Shown: in pieces, positions 15,031 through 22,958 of the stretch
How the letters are laid out: each line of letters starts with the position of its first letter
Position numbering within the stretch: position 1 is the stretch's first letter
DNA from: Pelagibacterium lacus
GTDB lineage: Bacteria > Pseudomonadota > Alphaproteobacteria > Rhizobiales > Devosiaceae
DNA: 64,000 bases
Assembly: GCF_003345525.1 (NCBI RefSeq)
Contig: NZ_QQNH01000007.1
Location: forward strand, 1 to 64,000
Direction of reading: 5' to 3'
The notes under the pieces: generated by a model
Told to the model about the DNA's origin: nothing
What the model saw: only the letters and a program-made list of their open reading frames with translations
The model's database searches: none
Program-made: the position numbers and the translations under genes

Positions 15031-17303
15031 TCAGGGGCTTACGGCCCGCAATTGCCGTGCTGCATCCACGAGCTGGACCAGCGACGCCCTGGTCTCCGGC
15101 CAGTCGCGGGTCTTGAGGCCGCAATCGGGATTGATCCAGAGGCGCTGGGCAGGAATGGTTTCCAGCGCCTTGTCCAGCAGGGCCCGCATGGCCTGGGTGT
15201 CCGGCACCCGGGGCGAGTGGATATCCCAGACGCCGGGGCCGATGGCGTTGGGATAATTGAAGGTGCCGAAGGCTTCGAGCAGCTCCATGTCCGAGCGCGA
15301 AGTCTCGATGGAGATCACGTCGGCGTCGAGGGCGGCGATCGCGTCCATGATGTCGTTGAATTCGGCATAGCACATATGGGTGTGGATCTGCGTCCGGTCG
15401 GAGACGCCGGCGGCCGAAAGCCTGAAGCAATCGACGGCCCAGGCGAGATAGGCGGCCCAATCGGCCTTGCGCAGCGGCAGGCCCTCGCGCAGGGCCGGCT
15501 CGTCGATCTGGATCATGCCGATGCCGGAATTTTCGAGGTCGAGCACCTCGTCGCGGATCGCCAGCGCGATCTGACGGCAGGTTTCGGCGCGCTGCTGGTC
15601 GTCGCGCACGAAGCTCCATTGCAGGATGGTGACCGGGCCGGTGAGCATGCCTTTCATGGGTTTGTCGGTCAGCGACTGGGCGTAGGCGGACCATGCCACC
15701 GTCATGGGCCGGGGCGGGAGACGTCGCCGAAGATCACCGGCGGCTTGACGCAGCGCGAGCCATAGGACTGCACCCAGCCATTGCGGGTGAAGGCAAACCC
15801 CTCCAATTGCTCGCCGAAATATTCCACCATGTCGTTGCGCTCGAACTCGCCATGGACGAGCACGTCGAGGCCCAATTCCTCCTGAATGGCGACGCATTCC
15901 CTGGTCTTGTCCTTGAGGAAGGCATCGTAACCGGCGGCATCGAGGTCGCCGCGCTTGCTGGCGGCGCGGGCCTGGCGCACATCCCTGGTCTGGGGGAACG
16001 AGCCGATGGTGGTGGTGGGAAAGAGCGGCAGGTTGAACCGCTTCTTCTGAATGGCATCGCGGACCGCAAAAGAGCTGGTGCGCTCGAGCTGGTCGGGGGT
16101 GATGGAGGCGACCCGTTCGCGCACATGGGCATTGTGGGTGCGTTCGGAGGCTTTGCGGCTCGCGAGGGCCTTGCTGCTTGCCGTGAAGGCCTCGCGAGCC
16201 GCGCCTTCGCCATGTTGAATGGCGAGGGTGAGGGCCTGGACCTCTTCGAGTTTCTGCCGGGAAAAGGCGAGCCAGGATTTCAGTTCCGGATCGAGATCGG
16301 TTTCGAAGTCGAGATCGATCGGGGTGTGCAGCAGCGAGCAGGAGGGCGCGATCTGCAGGCGGTCGGGGCCGACAAGGTCCCAGGCGCGGCGCACAAAGGC
16401 GAATTTTGCCGCCAGATCAGCGCGCCAGATGTTGCGGCCATCGATCAGCCCCAGCGAGATGTGGGTCGGCTTGTCGCGCAAAGCCGCCAGCACGGGCTCG
16501 AACTGTTCCGGCGCGCGCACCAGATCGACATGCAGCCCGGCCACCGGCAGCCCGGCGGCGAGGTCGAGATTGTCGCCAAGCGCACCGAAATAGCTGGTGA
16601 GCATGATGCTGGGCGCAATGGGCGCCGGCGTGCGAAGCGAAAATTCCAGCGCCGCCTTCTGCCGCTCGTCCAGATCGAGCACCAGAACGGGTTCGTCGAT
16701 CTGCACCCATTGGGCGCCGATGGCCTTGAGCGTGGCGAGGATTTCCGCATAGACCGGAAGGACCTTGTCGATCAGCGCTATGGGCGAGACATCGCCCTTG
16801 GCCTTGCCCAGCGAGAGCAGGGTGACCGGGCCGAGCAGCACGGGCCGCGTTGCGATGCCGAGCGCCTGAGCCTCGCGGAACTCGTCGATGATCTTGGTCG
16901 AGGACAAGCTGAAGGCCTGATCGGGGGCGAATTCAGGGACGATATAGTGATAATTGGTATCGAACCACTTGGTCATCTCCATGGCCGGGGCGGTGTCGGT
17001 GCCGCGCGCGCAGGCGAAATAGAGATCGAGCGGATCGCCCCCGCGCAGATCGGCGAAACGCTCGGGAATCACGCCCAAGGCGAGGGCCATGTCGAGGACG
17101 TGGTCGTAAAGGGTGAAGTCGTTGGAGGGGATGACATCGATGCCGGCGGCCTGTTGCAGCTGCCAGTGGCGGGCGCGCAATTGCGCGGCGGTCGCCAGAA
17201 GGTCGGATTTGGGCGTCGCGTCCTTCCAGCAGGATTCAAGCGCGAATTTGAGCTCGCGATGCGCGCCGATGCGGGGAAAGCCGAGATTGGCGGAAACGGT
17301 CAT
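15031..17303 (-). pseudogene. metE: Cobalamin-independent methionine synthase, interrupted by a one-base frameshift
   Basis: MetE transfers methyl from 5-methyl-THF to homocysteine without B12. The reading frame 17303-15702 encodes residues 1-533 (LGFPRIGAHRELKFALE at the start) and stops after VFGDV-type sequence ...GDVSRPGP; the rest continues in another frame as [19 protein letters not shown] to 15031. The intact gene would need one more base in the CCCCGGCCC run near 15706-15714. The frame change creates an ATGA overlap at 15702-15705, so a 224-residue C-terminal piece could be translated separately. All zinc ligands (HMC, E, and C in WINPDCG) are in that second piece. Either a real mutation, a split gene, or a sequencing error. 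Confidence 0.9.
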
Positions 17304-17384
17304 GGATTTGCCTCATGCGGAAACGGGCCGCGCGCCTGGCGTAAGGCGGCGCAGACAGAAACGGGAAATGCGTGGGAAATGAAG

Positions 17385-17400
17385 GGCCTGCAGTCAGGCC
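17385..17400 (-). promoter_or_regulatory. Hairpin at the end of the metE leader peptide (candidate attenuator)
   Basis: GGCCTG / CAGGCC with a four-base loop, overlapping the stop codon of the Met-rich leader ORF on the minus strand. It is short and not followed by T, so it would be one arm of an attenuation fold rather than a terminator by itself. Confidence 0.4.
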
Positions 17401-17462
17401 ACGCGCATTCGCATGCGGCAATGAGGGCGCGAAAGGAGGGAGCGTGCGTCGATCATCATCAT
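17394..17462 (-). CDS. Putative Met-rich leader peptide upstream of metE
   Basis: A 22-codon ORF between the cobalamin riboswitch and metE. It starts with three consecutive ATG codons behind GAGG and encodes MMMIDARSLLSRPHCRMRM plus RVA, so five of 22 residues are Met. Its stop codon lies inside a hairpin. The arrangement (Met codons, stop in a stem, biosynthesis gene about 90 bases downstream) is that expected of a ribosome-mediated attenuator sensing charged tRNA-Met. This is inference from layout only; the ORF is too short for coding statistics. Confidence 0.45.
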   Translation of the reverse strand: MMMIDARSLLSRPHCRMRMRVA

Positions 17463-17508
17463 GTCCTCGAACCGATCCACCCCGATCGGCCAAAAGGGAA
17501 AACACCAT

Positions 17509-17671
17509 CCACGGTAGGTCTCCTGGCTCGCGGTTCGAACGAGGCGCCCGCCTTCCCGGAACATTCCAGTGGCCTTTGGGCGCCCATCACCGCCTACAGT
17601 TGCGGGGGCAGCTCCGGACTGGGGCCAAGACCCTTGCCGGATTCCCTGTTATCCCCTCGCGGGGACCGTGG
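17509..17671 (-). ncRNA. Cobalamin (AdoCbl) riboswitch controlling metE
   Basis: Read on the minus strand, P1 closes with CCACGGT (17671-17665) and ACCGTGG (17515-17509). Inside are the conserved core GAGCTGCCCCCGCAACTGT (about 17613-17595) and the B12 box GGCCACTGG (17574-17566), in the expected order and spacing. Cobalamin riboswitches upstream of metE switch the B12-independent enzyme off when B12 is available. Its 5' end coincides with the start site predicted from the TTGACA box at 17703-17708. Confidence 0.93.
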
Positions 17672-17679
17672 ACGAGGGC

Positions 17680-17708
17680 AGACTGCCGCAATCGCCGCAC
17701 CATGTCAA
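17680..17708 (-). promoter_or_regulatory. Candidate metE promoter
   Basis: A perfect TTGACA (-35) on the minus strand at 17708-17703, 17-base spacer, then a poor -10 (CAGTCT, 17685-17680). The implied start site near 17673 falls exactly at the 5' end of the riboswitch P1 stem, which supports the call despite the weak -10. Confidence 0.55.
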
Positions 17709-17715
17709 CGGGGAT

Positions 17716-17731
17716 ATAAAGATATCTTTAT
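17716..17731. promoter_or_regulatory. 16-bp perfect palindromic operator upstream of metE
   Basis: ATAAAGATATCTTTAT is a perfect palindrome just upstream of the -35 box; with flanks it extends to 22 bp with one mismatch. It is AT-rich in a GC-rich setting. It resembles the operators I associate with ArsR-family methionine-cycle regulators (SahR/SamR) in alphaproteobacteria; that assignment is from memory of the motif and needs checking. Confidence 0.6.
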
Positions 17732-17864
17732 GTCTTTTGCGGACGCGTTGCGGCGGCCATGATCATATACGCGGCCACGCGCGCACCGCGCAGAGACTGC
17801 GGGTGTGACGCTTGAGCGGGTGAAAATGTTGATTGTGTTGGATGTCCTGCGCTTCAGGCAGGAA

Positions 17865-17939
17865 TGGCTCCCCGGGCCGGATTCGAACCAGCGACCAACC
17901 GGTTAACAGCCGGTTGCTCTACCACTGAGCTACCGGGGA
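17865..17939 (-). tRNA. tRNA-Asn (GTT)
   Basis: On the minus strand a complete cloverleaf: acceptor TCCCCGG / CCGGGGA, D-arm AGCTCAGTGGTAGAGC, anticodon stem-loop ACCGG-CTGTTAA-CCGGT with anticodon GTT, T-arm GGTTCGAATCC, discriminator G and an encoded CCA (17867-17865). Confidence 0.97.
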
Positions 17940-17999
17940 ACGTGTAGCCTGCTCGGCAGGTGGCGATCATCTAGCCAATTTGACGGCGCTTGCCAACCC

Positions 18000-18617
18000 C
18001 TAATTGCGTCGCCGATCCAGTTCCCGCGCCCGGCTCAGAAGCTCGGGCAGGGTGTTGATGCCGGCAAAGGGATTCAGCGGCGTCAGATTCGCATAATCGA
18101 GATGACGGACTCCCAGCGCCTGCTGGATATCGCGCACCCGCGGGCCGCGGGGGGCATGGGGCAGGGCCTCGAGGGCCTGCCGCAGCGCCGCGGGGTTCCA
18201 CAGCGCGCTGGTGGGGTAATCGCGCCCCTCATAGGCCCCGGTGACGCACCCGATGCCGTCCGCGAGAAGGGCCGCCGCCCGAATCGGGAAATCGGCTGGA
18301 AAGAAGGGGGAATCGACCGGCACCGAAACCATGGGCGCCCCGGGGAATTGCACCGTGCACCAGCGCGCGCCGGCCAAAAGCCCGGCGGCCGGCCCCTGCA
18401 CGGCGGCGGGGTCGTCGGGAAGGTTGGGGAGATCGGCGGCAAACAGGGCGTCGGCGCCGGTGGAGACGATCACCGCCGCGCAGCCCGGTTCGAGGATGGC
18501 CCGAACCCGATCGAGAAGGGCAATGTTGCCGAGGCGCAGCTGATCCTTGCGCACGCGCCCCAGGCGCCGGCCCGCGCCGCCCGCGAGGATGAGGCCGATC
18601 GGTCGGGGCGCGTTCAT
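18000..18617 (-). CDS. mobA: Molybdenum cofactor guanylyltransferase
   Basis: A 205-residue nucleotidyltransferase. LILAGGAGRRLGRVRKDQ at the N-terminus is the GTP-binding consensus with the conserved Lys, and VPVDSPFFPADFP carries the metal-binding Asp of MobA (equivalent to P-x-D-x-P-F). MobA attaches GMP to molybdopterin to make Mo-bis-MGD for DMSO-reductase-family enzymes such as formate dehydrogenases and nitrate reductases. It stands alone, next to tRNA-Asn. The segment between the NTP loop and the Lys is slightly divergent from E. coli MobA, but length and motifs fit. Confidence 0.88.
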   Translation of the reverse strand: MNAPRPIGLILAGGAGRRLGRVRKDQLRLGNIALLDRVRAILEPGCAAVIVSTGADALFAADLPNLPDDPAAVQGPAAGLLAGARWCTVQFPGAPMVSVPVDSPFFPADFPIRAAALLADGIGCVTGAYEGRDYPTSALWNPAALRQALEALPHAPRGPRVRDIQQALGVRHLDYANLTPLNPFAGINTLPELLSRARELDRRRN

Positions 18618-18694
18618 CGGGTAGCCATGGGATGGCCGAGGCGGGATGGAAACGTCGAATCGTGCATCAATCCCCCGGGCGCTGCGCGCCGATG

Positions 18695-18723
18695 AAAAAG
18701 GGAGGCAGCCGTGACTGCCCCCC
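18695..18723 (-). terminator. Rho-independent terminator of the Gly-rich small protein gene
   Basis: On the minus strand GGGGGGCAG pairs with CTGCCTCCC (one G-T pair, loop of 6) followed by five T, just after the stop codon of the gene at 18730. Confidence 0.85.
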
Positions 18724-18729
18724 TTCGGG

Positions 18730-19011
18730 CTATTTCGCCACCATCTTGTTCTTGATGAAGCCGACGATCACTTGAAGAACGACGCCACCGACGCCGCCGC
18801 CGACCAGTTGAGCGGCCAGCGCGCCGATATCGCCACTCCCGGCCGCGCCGCCCAGCAGCGCTCCGGTGATGCCGCCGCCGCCGAGCCCGCCGATTGCGCC
18901 GACAATGGCGTTGACGACGGTGCCCATATCGGCGTCCTTGATGGCCTTGCCGGAACCGGCGCCCCCCGCCGCCCCGCCGATAAGTTGTGCGATTATTGCC
19001 GTGATATCCAT
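18730..19011 (-). CDS. Small Gly-rich hydrophobic protein of unknown function
   Basis: A 93-residue protein with many glycines (IGGAAGGAGSGKAIKDAD, AIGGLGGGGITGALLGGAAG) and a C-terminal basic end (FIKNKMVAK). The start is the ATG eight bases after AAGGAGG; an ATG two codons upstream is also possible but too close to the ribosome binding site. The composition resembles glycine-zipper membrane-associated or colicin-like small proteins, but I recognise no family. It has its own RBS and a strong terminator, which supports it being a real, well-expressed gene. Confidence 0.75.
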   Translation of the reverse strand: MDITAIIAQLIGGAAGGAGSGKAIKDADMGTVVNAIVGAIGGLGGGGITGALLGGAAGSGDIGALAAQLVGGGVGGVVLQVIVGFIKNKMVAK

Positions 19012-19159
19012 GGGCATCCCCTCCTTGTTGAGTCCCGGAAGCAAGAATAGCTCATCGCGCGGGCTTCGTCAGTATCGTGCTTGAAGCGGCGGAACGGCTG
19101 TCTGCGCGCAAAACGATCCCTTGACAGAAGAGGCCGAACCTAGGAGAAACCGCGCCAGA

Positions 19160-19233
19160 GGCGTCGTGGCGGAGTGGTTACGCAGCGGATTGCAAATCCG
19201 TGTATACCGGTTCGATTCCGGTCGACGCCTCCA
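19160..19233 (+). tRNA. tRNA-Cys (GCA)
   Basis: Complete cloverleaf: acceptor GGCGTCG / CGACGCC, anticodon stem-loop GGATT-GCA-AATCC with anticodon GCA, T-arm CCGGTTCGATTCCGG, discriminator T and encoded CCA. The region downstream has accessory character, and tRNA 3' ends are common integration sites. Confidence 0.97.
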
Positions 19234-19261
19234 TCGAATTTGCCTTTGATATCAAAGGTTA

Positions 19262-19296
19262 GGGCTTCATCAGTGTTCTGGTGAAGCCTTTTTCTT
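19262..19296 (+). terminator. Rho-independent terminator after tRNA-Cys
   Basis: GGCTTCATCAG pairs with CTGGTGAAGCC (one G-T pair, loop TGTT) and is followed by TTTTTCTT, about 30 bases after the tRNA. Confidence 0.88.
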
Positions 19297-19694
19297 GTCA
19301 CGAGTGGGCGCAACGCGCATCGACGCGACAAAAAATGGATCAAGGTCTCGGCCCCTAATCTCTCCTGACGCCAGAGCAGATAGAGGAAGGTCTTCTCGCC
19401 TCGCCCGCTCTTTTTCGCGCCAAGGCGTTGGTCGAAAACCGGAACAAATAAAAATCCTCATCCCGAAGAGCAGCCGGTATCCAAACCACGGCCTTCAGAT
19501 CGAAGGGCTGAGCGCGGTCGAGACATCGCACGTATATACGATCGAACGTGGCCAGGTCCGCACTATTCAGACCGACCAGGATATCCTCGACCTGCCAGCC
19601 GCTAGCGGCCTGTCTATGGGGACCTTCGACTAACTGGCCCACATGACGCCGCCGCGATATCACCGACAAACAGAAACGGCCGGAGAGGGCAGGT
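19297..19694. other. Intergenic stretch with no supported gene
   Basis: About 400 bases between the tRNA-Cys terminator and the acetyltransferase gene. Overlapping open frames exist on both strands, but none has a convincing ribosome binding site, codon bias or recognisable motif. It is less GC-rich than the core regions. It could be decayed mobile DNA beside the tRNA. Confidence 0.5.
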
Positions 19695-20153
19695 GTGGCG
19701 GGCAATCCAAGTGTCGTCGTCGACAAGATTTTGAACAGCGCGTGGGCCGATCACTTGTTCAGCGTAATGAAAACGGCTGAACGCGAAGGGCAGTTCAGCG
19801 CGCATTCGATTTATCCCGGCCGCACCCGAGCGCTGCTTGCTTTCTCCGGCCAGGGGAGAGATCCTGCGGATCTTGTCGGGTTCCTGACCTACATTTTGGG
19901 GGAGGATGACATTCCCCCCGCATTCATGGTGAATGTTCTCTACGTTCTTCCCGAACACCGCCGAAAGGGCGTCGCCGAGCAGCTAATGCGATCTGCGATA
20001 GCTATGGCCGTGAACGTGAGAAGTAGCGATTTCAGCCTACACGTGAAGCAAGATAACTCGCCAATGAGGGGGTTGCTGAAGAAGATGAACCAGAACCTCA
20101 ATGCGCAACCGTTCAGGTACAATCTAGCGGTAGTTCCAAAGTACGCCGCTTGA
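19695..20153 (+). CDS. GNAT family N-acetyltransferase
   Basis: A 152-residue protein with GTG start behind GGAGAGGGCAGG. The central LVGFLTYIL strand is followed by VNVLYVLPEHRRKGVAEQLM, the acetyl-CoA pyrophosphate loop (R/Q-x-x-G-x-A) of GNAT enzymes, and a C-terminal half with LHVKQDNSPMRGLLKK. Its substrate is unknown. It uses more AT-rich codons than the surrounding core genes and lies between tRNA-Cys and phage-like small genes, suggesting acquisition by transfer. Confidence 0.75.
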   Translation: MAGNPSVVVDKILNSAWADHLFSVMKTAEREGQFSAHSIYPGRTRALLAFSGQGRDPADLVGFLTYILGEDDIPPAFMVNVLYVLPEHRRKGVAEQLMRSAIAMAVNVRSSDFSLHVKQDNSPMRGLLKKMNQNLNAQPFRYNLAVVPKYAA

Positions 20154-20239
20154 ATCCTGTATCAGAGGAGCTGACAGAGGTCGAGAAGCAACCAAACTTT
20201 TCCTGCTAGCACTGAGAGAATAAAGAGAACGCATGCGCT

Positions 20240-20262
20240 GCCCGCTTTCGAGCGGGCTTTTT
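20240..20262 (+). terminator. Rho-independent terminator after the acetyltransferase gene
   Basis: GCCCGCT-TTCG-AGCGGGC, a 7-bp perfect stem with a UUCG-type tetraloop, followed by five T. A second GC-rich hairpin (GGCCCGG 20304-20310 / CCGGGCC 20331-20337) lies 40 bases on. Confidence 0.88.
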
Positions 20263-20438
20263 CATGTCAGTCACGTTCGGGGCGGATGCTGCTGGAAATG
20301 AATGGCCCGGCCAGGAGGTGGAAACTCCGACCGGGCCAAATCCCCTGATCGGCGAGACCAAGGAATGCCGACAGCGATAGGCTAGGTGGCCCAAAGAGGC
20401 AAGGGTGTTAATTCGAGGAGCAATCGCAGGAGAAGGTG

Positions 20439-20597
20439 ATGATCTGGTGGATCGTAGCCGCATACTTCGCTGTGGCCCTCGTCGTGTTCATCAGCTTTGC
20501 CTGCTGGGCCGAGCCGCTGGACGGTCGCGTGTGGCTGATTGTGTTTTTGGCGGCGCTGTTCTCGCCCATTGCTGGGCTAATGATTGCGTTCGGGTGA
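20439..20597 (+). CDS. Small two-segment membrane protein, phage-like
   Basis: A 52-residue ORF (starts MIWWIVAAYFAVALVVF, ends SPIAGLMIAFG) with two hydrophobic segments flanking a short polar turn (AEPLDGRVW). A good ribosome binding site (AGGAGAAGGTG) precedes the ATG. Size and topology resemble small phage-encoded membrane proteins, but no family is assignable. It sits between a terminator and a remnant ORF. Confidence 0.55.
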   Translation: MIWWIVAAYFAVALVVFISFACWAEPLDGRVWLIVFLAALFSPIAGLMIAFG

Positions 20598-20600
20598 GCC

Positions 20601-20663
20601 ATGTTCACGCTCGATTGGAAGCTGCAGGCAGACAGGCGAACCCCGGGCTCTCATCCTCGGTGA
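20601..20663 (+). pseudogene. Possible truncated ORF following the small membrane gene
   Basis: An ATG three bases after the preceding stop opens a 20-codon ORF (MFTLDWKLQADRRTPGSHPR) whose end runs into the convergent DUF2798 gene. The spacing is that of the next gene of a phage-type cassette, and the abrupt end suggests truncation. Weak evidence. Confidence 0.3.
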
Positions 20664-20884
20664 GGCGGCGCAATTTTGAAAGCGATCTTGAAGGCGATCG
20701 GGTTAATGATGCGGGTATAAATGAAGGCAATGGGCCAGGCGATGAGGAATGTCTGCAGCCACAGCCCTCCAAACTCCCAGCCAAGGCTGATGAACCCGAG
20801 CGTGCCGGACATGGCGAGAGCCATCATGAAAGTCATGGCGATCTGAAGAACGAGGGTGGTCTTTTTCGGCAAGGCGGCCTCCAT
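20651..20884 (-). CDS. DUF2798 family small membrane protein
   Basis: A 77-residue protein with two transmembrane segments. LPKKTTLVLQIAMTFMMALA followed by SGTLGFISLG, and then FLIAWPIAFIYTRIINPIA, match DUF2798, a widespread family of two-helix inner-membrane proteins of unknown function. The start is set at the ATG giving a family-like N-terminus (MEAALPKK); the ribosome binding site is weak and an upstream start is possible. Confidence 0.72.
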   Translation of the reverse strand: MEAALPKKTTLVLQIAMTFMMALAMSGTLGFISLGWEFGGLWLQTFLIAWPIAFIYTRIINPIAFKIAFKIAPPHRG

Positions 20885-21200
20885 GGCGCGAAGGCTGGCG
20901 GACACCACGTCCACGCCAGCACCATCCGCGCAAATTGCGATTGGTGCCGATGGGACGCGAGAGCGACGAGTACCAAAGCTGGAGCTATGGCGCCGGGATA
21001 CCAACCGGCCACCTCTTATCGGCTTGGCGCTAAGTAGCTGTGAATCTCTCGCTAAGCGCAACAGGCCGATTGGAATGTCAGCCATGCGAAAATTTAAGTA
21101 TGCATAGAGCGCAAATTACTATCGAGCGATGTTTCGTTCGCAGCGGTTGCCTTTATTTACCGATCGCCAGCCAACGATGAAGATCGCAACCGACACGATT
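20885..21200. other. Intergenic stretch, no supported gene
   Basis: About 315 bases between the DUF2798 gene and the XRE-cupin gene. Only short open frames occur, e.g. a 27-codon plus-strand ORF from 20950, none with a convincing ribosome binding site. The half nearer 21100 is AT-rich for this genome. It may contain the DUF2798 promoter. Confidence 0.45.
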
Positions 21201-21803
21201 CTATTGGGCGACCGGCTCGGGGCCGGAGCGGAACATGGTCAGCGTGCCCGACCACATCAGCTTGACCGGATCGGCGCTTTCGTTCGACCAGCTATGGCTG
21301 CGATTGCCGCGGAAATGGAAACTGTCGCCGGCGCCCAGCACGGTGACCTCGTCCTCGATGCGCACGGTCAGCCGGCCTTCGAGCACATAGACGATCTCCT
21401 CGCCCTCGTGATGGGCGGTCTCCGAGCGATAGCCGGGACCGATGGTGATGAGGAAGGCGGAGAGCACGCTGCCGGGAAACTCCGCATGCAGCCGCTCATA
21501 GGACACCGACGAGCGGTCCACCGAAAACCGCATGCGCCGGCCGGCGCGGGTCAGCGCATCCTGGGCCCTGGGCGCGGCGATGAAATAATCCACCCCCACA
21601 TCGAGGGCGCGCGCAATGGCGGTCAGGGTGCTCAGCGAAGGCGAGGCCTGGTCCCGCTCGACCTGGCTGAGATAGCCCACCGAAACGCCGGAAAGATCGC
21701 CCAGCGACTGCAGGGTCAGCCGCAGATTGTGCCGCCGTGCCCGAATCAACGCGCCCACTTTGGCCTCATCGAGAGACTCTGCCATCGTGTCCGCATCACC
21801 CAT
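21201..21803 (-). CDS. XRE-type HTH / cupin transcriptional regulator
   Basis: A 200-residue regulator. The N-terminal HTH (IRARRHNLRLTLQSLGDLSG then VSVGYLSQVERDQASPSL) is joined to a C-terminal cupin (PGYRSETAHHEGEEIVYVLE...GAGDSFHFRGNRSH). This architecture (PuuR/SutR-like) senses small metabolites such as polyamines, amino acids or sulfur compounds through the cupin. The start is the ATG after AAAGGGGA; a longer N-terminus is open but lacks a binding site. It stands alone and its target is not evident from neighbours. Confidence 0.9.
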   Translation of the reverse strand: MGDADTMAESLDEAKVGALIRARRHNLRLTLQSLGDLSGVSVGYLSQVERDQASPSLSTLTAIARALDVGVDYFIAAPRAQDALTRAGRRMRFSVDRSSVSYERLHAEFPGSVLSAFLITIGPGYRSETAHHEGEEIVYVLEGRLTVRIEDEVTVLGAGDSFHFRGNRSHSWSNESADPVKLMWSGTLTMFRSGPEPVAQ

Positions 21804-22168
21804 GGCCGGTCCCCTTTGCCGCTCTGCCAAGGGGGCGAGTTTATCCAGTCCGTTTTCAATCTCCAACCCCGCTGTGAAGGCTCGGGAACGGCTTTGCTTC
21901 GGTTTGGAATTCGATAGAATTTACCATGGCTTAACCATGATTGCGTGGCATTTGAGCAACATATTTCCCTTGCCGCATTCCTGCCACTTGCCGGCCCCAC
22001 TTCGTCCGCAGTCGGAACCGATTGTCCGGCTCATCGCATCGGTATCGTTCCGTCCGACACGCGTTGTGGCAGCAGGGCAACACTCCCGGCCCTGGCTGCG
22101 TAGCGGCCCGGAACCGATGCACACCGGCATCCATTTGTTGCACACCAGCCGGTAAAAAGGAGAATACG
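21804..22168. promoter_or_regulatory. Intergenic region upstream of the first outer-membrane protein gene
   Basis: About 365 bases between divergent genes, with no supported ORF. The end next to the OMP gene holds an inverted repeat ACCGGC (22123-22128) / GCCGGT (22148-22153) and then AAAAAGGAG as ribosome binding site. An AT-rich patch near 21915-21945 could hold the regulator's promoter. Long 5' leaders are usual for OMP genes. Confidence 0.45.
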
Positions 22169-22735
22169 ATGAAAACCCTCAAGACGCTGGCCCTTGCCGC
22201 CGCCGTTTCCACTGCCGCCGCCGGTGGTGCCCTCGCTGCCGACGCCATTGGCGTCCCCGCTCCCATCATTCCGCCTGCTCCCGTCGTCGACATGGGCAGC
22301 GGCTTCGACTGGAACGGCTTTTATGCCGGTATCAGCGGTGGCGTGCAGAACGAAACCGTGCCGGGCGACACCAGCTGGGCCCTCGGCGCCCAGGCCGGTG
22401 TGAACAGCCAGTTCGACTTCTTCCTGGTCGGTGCTGAAGTCTCCATCGAAGGCGTCTTCGATGATCCCGACACCTATGCCTACGGTTCGGCTCTGGCCCG
22501 TGGCGGTGTTCTCGTGACCGACGAACTGCTCGCCTATGGCGCCATCGGCTACGGCACGGACTTTGATGCGGCCACCGGCCCGGGCGACCACGTCCTCGCT
22601 GGCGGCGGTCTCGAATTCGCGGCCACCGACGACGTCTCGGTCCGCGGCCAGTACCTCTATGGTTGGGAACAGAGCGGCGCCGCCGGTGCCAGCGACGTTC
22701 ACAAGTTCACCATCGGCGCGAACTTCCACTTCTGA
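22169..22735 (+). CDS. Outer-membrane beta-barrel protein 1 (Omp25/RopB-like, porin family)
   Basis: A 188-residue protein with signal peptide (TLALAAAVSTAAAGGALAA), a Pro-rich linker and FDWNGFYAGISGG, the typical first-strand motif of alphaproteobacterial small OMPs. Alternating strands follow and the protein ends HKFTIGANFHF, with the C-terminal Phe recognised by BamA. A strong ribosome binding site (AAAAAGGAG) suggests high expression. It is the first of three related tandem genes, each with its own terminator-like or palindromic 3' end. Confidence 0.87.
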   Translation: MKTLKTLALAAAVSTAAAGGALAADAIGVPAPIIPPAPVVDMGSGFDWNGFYAGISGGVQNETVPGDTSWALGAQAGVNSQFDFFLVGAEVSIEGVFDDPDTYAYGSALARGGVLVTDELLAYGAIGYGTDFDAATGPGDHVLAGGGLEFAATDDVSVRGQYLYGWEQSGAAGASDVHKFTIGANFHF

Positions 22736-22759
22736 TCGCGCCCGGCGAATTTGCCTTCG

Positions 22760-22791
22760 GGGCGGCTTCCCAACCGGGGAGCCGCCCTTTT
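22760..22791 (+). terminator. Rho-independent terminator of OMP gene 1
   Basis: GGGCGGCTTCCC pairs with GGGGAGCCGCCC (one G-T pair, loop AACC) followed by TTTT, 25 bases after the stop codon. Confidence 0.87.
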
Positions 22792-22958
22792 CGCGTATGG
22801 GTTTCCAAGGGTTAGGCGATAAACCTGTGTTCCAAAAGTCACACGGGATGCCCATTTAAGGCAGCATTGTGCAATTATGGCGAGGAGGGGATTGGAATCG
22901 GTCGAGACTTGGGCAATATGGATTCCAAGCTAACCCCCCGCGCATTTGAGGTGCTGTT

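Noticed and set aside
19355-19726. A minus-strand ORF of 123 codons opposite the start of the GNAT gene
   Set aside because: No ribosome binding site, no recognisable motif, and it overlaps the acetyltransferase start; the opposite strand is equally open.
21921-21938. CtrA half-sites (TTACCAT, TTAACCAT) upstream of the OMP genes
   Set aside because: Short sites occur by chance, and no full TTAA-N7-TTAA site is present.
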